From assembly GCA_021851715.1 (NCBI GenBank), contig JAJZCR010000027.1, positions 1-43,055 on the forward strand: a stretch of DNA of 43,055 nucleotides. The letters are read 5' to 3'. The notes beneath the pieces were generated by a model, which was not told the origin of the DNA, did no database searches, and saw only the letters and a list, made by a program, of their open reading frames with translations. Positions 36,172 through 43,055 of the stretch are shown here, one piece after another. This DNA is from Planctomycetota bacterium. Lineage in GTDB: Bacteria > Planctomycetota > Phycisphaerae > WQYP01. Numbering within the stretch: the stretch's first letter is position 1; the number at the start of each line of letters is the position of its first letter. The translations under genes and the position numbers were made by a program.

Positions 36172-36672
36172 ATGGATATTCAGTTGCTGATTCTGGATGT
36201 GGATGGGGTGCTCACCGATGGTGGAATCATCCGCGATGACAGCGGTCAACAAATTAAACGCTTTCATGTTCGTGATGGCGCGGGGATTGTGATGTGGCGA
36301 CGCTTTAACCGGCAGGTGGCCATTATCACTGGAAAGGAAAGTCAGGTGGTGCAGCACCGTGCCGAAGAGTTGGGAGTTACCCAAATCTACCAAAATGTCA
36401 CCGATAAGGTGGAGGTGTATGGAGACTTACTCCAGCAGTTGGGCTTGCAAGACGCGCAGGCCGCTTATGTGGGCGATGATCTGCCCGACCTGCCGGTCAT
36501 GCGGCGCTGCGGCTGCCCTATTGCCGTAGCCGACGCTGTGCCGGAAGTACGGGCCGCGGCCAAATATGTGACTGCTGCCCCCGGCGGATTCGGAGCGGTG
36601 CGCGATGCCATCGAATGGCTTTGCAAGCAGATGAACATCTGGGACCAGGTGATAGCCAGGTACACCGGCTGA
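36172..36672 (+). CDS. kdsC: 3-deoxy-D-manno-octulosonate 8-phosphate phosphatase (KdsC-type HAD)
   Basis: KdsC removes phosphate from Kdo-8-P before CMP-Kdo synthesis. The 166-residue HAD enzyme has motif I LILDVDGVLTDGG with both Asp, FHVRDGAGI, motif II IITGKES, the motif III lysine (TDKVEVY) and motif IV YVGDDLPDLPVM, typical of the C0-type tetrameric KdsC. ATG 36172 is preferred because GGAG lies 6 bases upstream and the product starts at the family N-terminus. ATG 36151 and a TTG at 36097 are possible in the same frame. It is 75 bases after kdsD and 56 before the LptC-like gene, all in one direction. Confidence 0.9.
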   Translation: MDIQLLILDVDGVLTDGGIIRDDSGQQIKRFHVRDGAGIVMWRRFNRQVAIITGKESQVVQHRAEELGVTQIYQNVTDKVEVYGDLLQQLGLQDAQAAYVGDDLPDLPVMRRCGCPIAVADAVPEVRAAAKYVTAAPGGFGAVRDAIEWLCKQMNIWDQVIARYTG

Positions 36673-36728
36673 GAGTGAATTGGCTCTGCGGTGTGCCGGC
36701 GGGCCGAACGTTGAAAATGTGCTGACGC

Positions 36729-39700
36729 ATGATAAAGAAAATCCTTCTATACTTGGCAACCCTGGTCGTGGTGGCAGTCATTTTCGCGTGGGTCACGGGC
36801 GTTTTTGTTGGGTCCGGCGGCTGGCGAATCACACATCAGCCTGTCCATCCGATTCCCGTATTCACGACCAAAGGCATGGCCCATCTGGTGATGGAGGTGC
36901 GCAGCGCCAGGGGCGTGCTGGAATATGTACTACGCGCGCGGCAGGCACTTCCCAAGGGCAACGGGCGATATCTGCTTACTGAACCAAGCATGCAATTTTT
37001 CAGCGCGGGCGATCAATCCACCATCATTGCCAGCGACATGGGCGATGTGTATGTGGATCAGGTGGGCGGGGCGATGTCCAGCCACGTTTACCCGCGCAAG
37101 GGCAAACTTTTTGGCCATCCGACCATCACCATGGGACCGGTGAAATCCTTTATCCACGGCGTGCACCGGCGACAACCGGGACAAATGCAAATTCGTTTTT
37201 CACGCCCGCTTTCATTTAATTATCAACAAGGCGTTATCAAGAGTTCAGGAGCCGTTCATCTGCGCAGCGATCAGGCGGACTTCGATGGCCTGGGGCTGAC
37301 CGCCCAGATTGACCTGCCTCATAAAACATTGACCTACCTGCGGATTGACAAAGGCATTCGGCTGGTGCTGCGTCACGTCTACAACGCCGGCCGTTTTGGA
37401 CAAACTTCTGTATCCAGTCCACCGGTCGTAACCAGCCACCCGCCGGCAACACCCACCTCCGCAGTGACTTCACCCGGAAAGGTTAACACGCCGGCGGCGG
37501 TAGTGGCCAACGCACCGGTGGTATATCGGCTGGATTTTATCGACCATGTGAAGGCCCTGGTCGGGCCACAAGAGATTCAGGCTCCACGTTTTGTCGTTTA
37601 TTTTTCCGGAAATGCTGCCGCGCCGCCAAAACCAACACCCACTGCGGTCCCCTCGACTGGCCCATCCGTGGCCACACCGCCTGCCACCGGTACTGCGGTT
37701 CACTCTCATGTGGTCCACTCCCATCGCAATGCGGATCTGTTTCTCACCTGGACCGGCCCCATGATTATGCGCCCTGAGCTGCCCCACGGCATACGTCTGC
37801 TGGGGTCGAAAGATATTCTTTTTGAAGCCCGCGCCCAGGCCGGTCATCCGGTTCGCCTGACCGATGACAAAACACTTTCTGCGTTGGCCCAGGAAGTGAC
37901 CTATCAAACCCAGCCGCAAATTCTTCAACTTCTGGCTGGTGCCGGCACCACCGTCGTGCTGAACAGCAGTCAATTCGGCACGGTTCATTGTCCTGAGGTA
38001 ACTTTCAATCGTTTAACCAACCGAGTTCTGCTGGCCGGGCCGGGAACAGCCAGGCTTAGCTCGCCGCACGGTACAACATCCGGCGGCTGGCAAGCAGCAT
38101 GGCAAAAGTCGGTCCACCTCAGCCTCGCTCCGATGCCTAAGGCCAGTCAACCAGGCCGCACCACGCTTGAGGTGCGCCATGTAACTCTCCGTGGACAAGC
38201 ACAGGTCAAACATATCGGGCTGAGCATTCATGGCAGCGAACTGGCGGCCTGGCTCACTGCCGCTGGTCCGGCACACCACCCCCAGGCGTTGCAACGGCTT
38301 CTGGCCAAGGGCCACGTGCGCGTGCTTTCACAAACGTCCGCGGCCAGGGGCGCTCCCGCCAACAGCAGCCGCATGACCTGCGATCAATTGCTGATTCAAT
38401 CCACCCGCCAAGCCGGCCACCAAACACCTGTACCGCACAGCCTGCTGGCCATCGGCCATGTCCATCTGAAACTTATCCAGCCTGCTGCGAATACCGGCTC
38501 TGCACCGGCAGTTTACACAATTATTACGCCACACTTAGCGGCTATACTGGCTCCAACCCAGGTTCGGCCGGACCACTCCGGTCATCTTCTATCTTCTTCC
38601 GGCCGCTTCACCGTTACGCGTTTTAGTGCCGCTGCGGGCGTACAACTGAGCATCAGCAACATGGGCCGCCCCATCGTGGCGACGGCCACCGCTATGTCCG
38701 GCAATCGCCGCACAGGAATCATGGAACTGACCGGCGGGACCGCGGCAAATTCCTCCGCTTGGGCTGCGATTACGCAGCAGGGCAATTTTATTACCGGCCC
38801 GGATCTGATTCTGCATCAAAAGGCTCAAGCCATTTTCGCGCGCGGCCCCGGCAAGTTTGTCATCCTTCGTAAAAAATCCCCCCACACGGCGGCGAAACCG
38901 GGCGTACAAATCCTCTGGCAAAAATCCATGAAGTATCTCGGTACCGCTCACAAGGCCTTATTTGTTGGCCACGTGAAGGCCCAATTGCTCTCGCGGCCTG
39001 ACCAGCAAAGTCGTCTGGACTGCCATCAATTGGCCATTCTGCTGGCAAGACCCGCAGCGGCACGGCCCGAGGCCACCGATCAATTGCATCTGGTGGATTT
39101 GCAAGCCCAGGGCGCAGCCGGCCACCGACTAAGCGCCATGAACGCCAGTTTTAACCCGCAAGGCCTGTTGCAATCCCGTTTATATATTCAGGGTAATTCT
39201 CTGCATTACAACGCCCCGCTTCGACGTTTGACTGTTGCCGGCCCCGGGCAGATGTCGCTGGAGGATTATCGGGGAGAATCAGCGGCCAAGCGTCGGGCTG
39301 CGGCAAAAAAACCCATGGGTAATCCGCTTTATCAGCCCCGTGGTCAAAGCGCGTTCGCCTGGTCGCAGGGGCTGCGCTACCACGGAAATACCGGCGTTTT
39401 GTCTCTGCGGGGCCGAGTTCGCATGGTATATAAACCGTTGCACCCCCTGCAGGCCTCGATGATCGGGGCGGTGGACAACTCCACCCGGGTCAAGCACCCT
39501 GCTGGTGCTGGGACAGGCGAACGATCCCGATTGATCTTGCTGGACTGTCGACGATTGATGGCGCAGCTCACACGGCCGGAGCAGGCGAAAACCAGCGCAA
39601 TGGAACTGGGCATGGGCGGTCCCATGAAACTTGATTTCGTGCAGGCACAGGCTGCGGCTTTGGAACTTCTGGGAATTCGGATGACTGCCGATGTCCTGAA

Positions 39701-39875
39701 ATTTAATACCGCTAAACAGCAGGCCACTGCAATGGGCTTAAATGGACATGAAGCTGTGGTCAGCAGTCAAAACGGTAAAGCCCACGGCCAGGCCCGCAAA
39801 ATAATATGGAACCTGGCTAAAGGCCGGACAGGCTTGCTATTTATTCAACCGCGTGGGACTATTTCGACACGCTAA
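36729..39875 (+). CDS. giant LptC/LptA-like LPS export protein
   Basis: The 1048-residue protein begins with one transmembrane helix (ILLYLATLVVVAVIFAWVTGVFVG, about residues 5-28). The rest would lie in the periplasm and is rich in short beta strands with OstA-like phrases, such as VTYQTQPQILQLLAGAGTTVVL, LSISNMGRPIVATATAMSG and LHYNAPLRRLTVAGPGQ. LptC (about 190 residues) and LptA (about 180) carry LPS across the periplasm. The size here suggests one polypeptide replacing several such jellyroll units. Pro/Thr/Ser linkers occur near residues 235-255 and 295-325. The call rests on the beta pattern, the LptC-like helix and the kdsD-kdsC context, not on firm motif identity. Confidence 0.6.
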   Translation: MIKKILLYLATLVVVAVIFAWVTGVFVGSGGWRITHQPVHPIPVFTTKGMAHLVMEVRSARGVLEYVLRARQALPKGNGRYLLTEPSMQFFSAGDQSTIIASDMGDVYVDQVGGAMSSHVYPRKGKLFGHPTITMGPVKSFIHGVHRRQPGQMQIRFSRPLSFNYQQGVIKSSGAVHLRSDQADFDGLGLTAQIDLPHKTLTYLRIDKGIRLVLRHVYNAGRFGQTSVSSPPVVTSHPPATPTSAVTSPGKVNTPAAVVANAPVVYRLDFIDHVKALVGPQEIQAPRFVVYFSGNAAAPPKPTPTAVPSTGPSVATPPATGTAVHSHVVHSHRNADLFLTWTGPMIMRPELPHGIRLLGSKDILFEARAQAGHPVRLTDDKTLSALAQEVTYQTQPQILQLLAGAGTTVVLNSSQFGTVHCPEVTFNRLTNRVLLAGPGTARLSSPHGTTSGGWQAAWQKSVHLSLAPMPKASQPGRTTLEVRHVTLRGQAQVKHIGLSIHGSELAAWLTAAGPAHHPQALQRLLAKGHVRVLSQTSAARGAPANSSRMTCDQLLIQSTRQAGHQTPVPHSLLAIGHVHLKLIQPAANTGSAPAVYTIITPHLAAILAPTQVRPDHSGHLLSSSGRFTVTRFSAAAGVQLSISNMGRPIVATATAMSGNRRTGIMELTGGTAANSSAWAAITQQGNFITGPDLILHQKAQAIFARGPGKFVILRKKSPHTAAKPGVQILWQKSMKYLGTAHKALFVGHVKAQLLSRPDQQSRLDCHQLAILLARPAAARPEATDQLHLVDLQAQGAAGHRLSAMNASFNPQGLLQSRLYIQGNSLHYNAPLRRLTVAGPGQMSLEDYRGESAAKRRAAAKKPMGNPLYQPRGQSAFAWSQGLRYHGNTGVLSLRGRVRMVYKPLHPLQASMIGAVDNSTRVKHPAGAGTGERSRLILLDCRRLMAQLTRPEQAKTSAMELGMGGPMKLDFVQAQAAALELLGIRMTADVLKFNTAKQQATAMGLNGHEAVVSSQNGKAHGQARKIIWNLAKGRTGLLFIQPRGTISTR

Positions 39876-39908
39876 GCGGAAACGGCGGACAAAAAGTCGG
39901 ATTTACTT

Positions 39909-42900
39909 ATGGCAAAACCAGGATTGGTCTGGGTAACCATTGTTGCTTTAGGTTTGGGCTGCGGCGGCGGTGCGTCTGGCGTGCATGCGGCACCCACCAC
40001 TGCTACAGCTATGGTCCAGGGCAAAGTTCAGCCCGCGCCTGAATCTCAACTGCGTTCTTCCGTGTCCTCCCCCCAAGTCATCCCAGCCTCGGCGCAAACC
40101 ATTGACCAGTATATTCAGACCGTGGCCGGTTTTGGTCCCAACCGTTCCGCCGGCAGTGCCGGTGCGCGACAGACCGGCTCGTTTTATGCTCAAAAGTTGG
40201 CCGTCGGCACCGGTCGTCCGGTGTGGCGGCAACCGTTTTTCATGGTGGTTCCACGTGCCCAAATTTGCCGGGCCGCCGATCCGCAAAATCCCGCCATGCC
40301 CATAAAGCTATTTTTAATGCGCCCTTGCGGTGGTCAACTTGCGGCACTGCCAAGTCCGCAGAGCCATACTGCGCCGGTGGTATATGTAGGTCGCGGCCGC
40401 CTGCCAGATCTGCGTGGTCTTCACATTGCCCATGCATGGGTGGCCATGAATATTTCCGGCTCGCGCAACTGGCTGACCATCGCCGGGCTGGGTGCCCGTG
40501 GAATAATATTTCTGGGATCCCCCAAAAGCAACTTCCACGACTTTGCCCCCACCGCCACGACCGTTCCGGTGACCATTCCGCGCTTTTATACCCAGAACTC
40601 TGCCGTGGTGGCGGCCATTCGCACCGGTAAAATCCGTCGTCTGAAAATTCAATGGCAGGCCCAATGGGTGCGCCGAATCGGCGAAAATCTTCTGTGTCTC
40701 ATCCCGCCGTCTGTTCCCGCAGCAGATTCCCCCGCCACGCCGCCAAAATCCTTGATTATTCTCACCGCCCGTTACGACGCTTCGAGCTATGTTCTAGGCC
40801 GCAGTCCCGGCGCACAGCAGGACATGGGAGCCGCCGTTCTTGCGGCGCTGGCTCCGCAAATCGCCCGGGCCCGCCTTGGCCATCCCGTCCTCATTGCGCT
40901 GCTGGCTGACAATACCTGGCAGTTTACCGGCGAGGTTCAGTTGCTTCGGATGCTCACCACCTCACCCGCCACCCTGACTTCGCGACTGGCCCGGCGCAGG
41001 CTTGCCTACCACAAAGCCAGTCGTATGTTGACCCAATTGCGGGATATCGCCGCTTCCAGAAATGTCCGCAATATACAACTTGGATCACCTCTGGCCCAAA
41101 CCATCGGCAATCAGATCCAGGCGGATGTTTCAAAATTACAATCGGCGCTGGATGTTGAGCTGCTCAAGCCGCCCGCCAATCGCCGCCACTCCCTGATGAA
41201 GCTGCTGGAAAAACGCAAACTTGATCTCCTCTTCGCCCACAATGCCGTTCATACGCACCATCATCTGGCTGCTTCGCAAACGGTAATTCTGCGGGCTGTG
41301 GAACAACTGCTTCCGCAGTGGCAAATGGAGGCCCGGCGATCCCGCCAGCGCGTGCATGGGGTCCGGACTTGGCGCTCCATCCGCCGCCAATTAGGAGCGG
41401 CCAATCTGAAAATTCTGGTGCAGTTGAACCTGCATCTGACCAGCCATGGCCAGGAGTTCGGTTTTATTACCCATTCCTCCTGGATGACCAACGATTTCAG
41501 TGATGAGATGTCCCAGTTTGACAGCGCCATGACCCGTAATTATTTCGGCCAAGCCCGCCGCCATGCCCAAAAAATGGGGCTTCCTTTTCATTGCGCGTTC
41601 AATCCGCTCCCCGCCGAATCAGTGAATTCCGTCCACAATTACTTTCCCATTCCAATGGGATTCTGCACCGACTATGCCTTGTGGCGGGGTCTGCCCGGCG
41701 GCACTTTCGCCACACTTTGCGACGACAGCGGCCTGATCGATACGCCCAACGATACCACCGGCCGGATCGATTGGCGGTCCATTGCCCGCCAGGTGGACGC
41801 CTTAAAGCTCCTGCTGCTGGGCACGCGGCGATTCCACTCGCTTGGAGCGCTCACGGATCCTGATTTTGCCGGCCGCGTAACCCCGCAGGATCAGACCAGC
41901 GATCAAACCTTTACCATACTCCGGCGCAGCTTCGGCCAGGCGGTGGCATCACTGGGTGCCCCGGATTACCTGGCCGGGGCGGTTTACACCAGCGGCACTG
42001 GCCCCTTGCCCCCCGTGTTGGAAGGCACCCGCCGTAGCAGTTGGAAATTCACCCATTTCAACGGCTCGGTCCGCTTTAATAAGATGCCCTACGGCTGGTT
42101 CCAGTATGCATTGCAGGTATTTAAATTCGCCTCCGACGGCATGCCGAAAAGAGTGCTTGCGGGCAACCTGGCAGTACAAGGTTATTCCAATGGACTCTTC
42201 TCACCCGACAGTTCCACCACCCTCCAGTGTCTGGTCTTCACCTGCCGCCCAATCAATCTCTACGGCCTTTTTGACCCGCGTTATCTCGATTATATTGACC
42301 AACTCCAGATTCTCGATGCCCGCAAAGGTGGTGCTCCCAAATATGATCAAAGTTTCACCGCCGGTATGGCCGGAATTGCTTACGTGCAGCCCGGAGTGCC
42401 CTGGCAAGTGCTGGTCTCACGTGGAGCCCTGGCCAACCGCATGATTCTCATCAACGCCTCTCTGACTCACCCGCTGGGAACAGGATTCCTCCACGACGGC
42501 GCGGCCTATCTGGGACCGCTCTCCTGGAGAACCGCCACCGATCTGAACATCATTGACGCCCATCGGCGTGCCGTGCTGCAAAAATTTGGCATCACCAGCA
42601 ACGTTATCAATACTTTTTTCAACACCGCAAAAAAACACCTTCAAGCCGGCCAAAAAGCCCGCGATTCCCACCAGTACAACCGCTGGCTGGGCCAGGCCGC
42701 TGCGTCCTGGAGTCTGCAAATTCAGGCTTATCATGCCTTGATCAGCGATTCCAACGGTATCGTTGACGGTGCTATTTTTCTCTTGCTGGGGTTAATACCC
42801 TTCAGCTATTTTCTCGAACGTCTTCTCATCGGTTCGCCCAATGTTTATCGTCAGATCGGTGGATTTGCCCTGATCTTCGCCGTTATGACCGCCGTACTGG

Positions 42901-43055
42901 CCTCCTTCCATCCAGCCTTTCGCATCACCAAGGCCCCGCTGATGATTCTTTTGGCCTTCGTCATTTTGCTTCTTTCCGCAGTGGTCATTCACATTCTATT
43001 TCAAAAATTTGAGAACGAACTTGGCAACATGCGCGGTGCCAGATCCAGCTCCCAC
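39909..43055 (+). CDS. partial giant membrane protein with degenerate M28-like ectodomain
   Basis: An open frame of 1049 codons runs off the right edge without a stop. It starts with a signal sequence (VWVTIVALGLGCGGGASGVHA). Next comes a region resembling M28 peptidases: IDQYIQTVAGFGPNRSAGSAGA near residue 60, then TARYDASS and PGAQQDMGAAVLAAL. In active M28 enzymes these would read roughly H-x-D and GADD, so zinc ligands seem lost. A long beta-rich part follows. Then come transmembrane helices from about residue 950 (GAIFLLLGLIPFSYFLE, GGFALIFAVMTAVLASF, APLMILLAFVILLLSAVVI). The end resembles the start of a permease (FtsX-like) domain. No close ribosome site is seen; the gap to the previous gene is 33 bases. 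Confidence 0.6.
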   Translation, partial: MAKPGLVWVTIVALGLGCGGGASGVHAAPTTATAMVQGKVQPAPESQLRSSVSSPQVIPASAQTIDQYIQTVAGFGPNRSAGSAGARQTGSFYAQKLAVGTGRPVWRQPFFMVVPRAQICRAADPQNPAMPIKLFLMRPCGGQLAALPSPQSHTAPVVYVGRGRLPDLRGLHIAHAWVAMNISGSRNWLTIAGLGARGIIFLGSPKSNFHDFAPTATTVPVTIPRFYTQNSAVVAAIRTGKIRRLKIQWQAQWVRRIGENLLCLIPPSVPAADSPATPPKSLIILTARYDASSYVLGRSPGAQQDMGAAVLAALAPQIARARLGHPVLIALLADNTWQFTGEVQLLRMLTTSPATLTSRLARRRLAYHKASRMLTQLRDIAASRNVRNIQLGSPLAQTIGNQIQADVSKLQSALDVELLKPPANRRHSLMKLLEKRKLDLLFAHNAVHTHHHLAASQTVILRAVEQLLPQWQMEARRSRQRVHGVRTWRSIRRQLGAANLKILVQLNLHLTSHGQEFGFITHSSWMTNDFSDEMSQFDSAMTRNYFGQARRHAQKMGLPFHCAFNPLPAESVNSVHNYFPIPMGFCTDYALWRGLPGGTFATLCDDSGLIDTPNDTTGRIDWRSIARQVDALKLLLLGTRRFHSLGALTDPDFAGRVTPQDQTSDQTFTILRRSFGQAVASLGAPDYLAGAVYTSGTGPLPPVLEGTRRSSWKFTHFNGSVRFNKMPYGWFQYALQVFKFASDGMPKRVLAGNLAVQGYSNGLFSPDSSTTLQCLVFTCRPINLYGLFDPRYLDYIDQLQILDARKGGAPKYDQSFTAGMAGIAYVQPGVPWQVLVSRGALANRMILINASLTHPLGTGFLHDGAAYLGPLSWRTATDLNIIDAHRRAVLQKFGITSNVINTFFNTAKKHLQAGQKARDSHQYNRWLGQAAASWSLQIQAYHALISDSNGIVDGAIFLLLGLIPFSYFLERLLIGSPNVYRQIGGFALIFAVMTAVLASFHPAFRITKAPLMILLAFVILLLSAVVIHILFQKFENELGNMRGARSSSH

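Overview
This 43,055-base window is a chromosome segment with about 58% G+C by eye. It most likely comes from a planctomycete of the Phycisphaerae type. That is an inference from the combination of several PEP-CTERM surface proteins, a DUF1559-like pseudopilin with an H-X9-DG-type C-terminus, a DUF1570-like protease, Kdo/LPS genes and several very long envelope proteins. No rRNA, complete canonical tRNA, CRISPR array, transposase or prophage gene was recognised.

Left part (1-17,000), mostly housekeeping. In order: a tRNA-like 3' end at the extreme left, recN, trpB with a small lipoprotein gene, a universal stress protein and priA on the minus strand, an orphan OmpR/KdpE-type response regulator followed by a monofunctional biotin ligase, a minus-strand endonuclease/exonuclease/phosphatase-family gene, ispD overlapping polX by 4 bases, a secreted putative metalloprotease, and gatB downstream of a class-V cysteine desulfurase-like gene.

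Middle part (17,100-35,000), a carbohydrate island apparently devoted to alpha-glucans. On the minus strand are a Tat-exported GH31 glycosidase and a lipoprotein GH13 glycosidase, then a LacI-family regulator. On the plus strand are a PEP-CTERM protein behind a long structured leader, two tandem PEP-CTERM paralogues, a PEP-CTERM GH13 amylase that also carries a dockerin-like module, a type IV pilin-like protein, a sodium:solute symporter and a 76-residue membrane protein. Three near-identical palindromes built on TTTAACCGGTTAAA overlap the -10 region of three promoters with a TTGACA -35 box. This looks like a LacI-controlled local regulon that joins surface capture, extracellular hydrolysis and a pilin-like component; uptake by the adjacent symporter is inferred from position only. 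The regulator's own promoter has the same -35/-10 words and shows that the gene must start downstream of the longest possible start.

Right part (35,000-43,055), envelope biogenesis. kdsD-kdsC-(giant LptC/LptA-like protein) follows the gene order of the enterobacterial kdsD-kdsC-lptC-lptA locus. After it comes a very long open reading frame that runs off the right edge. It has a degenerate M28-peptidase-like ectodomain followed by membrane segments.
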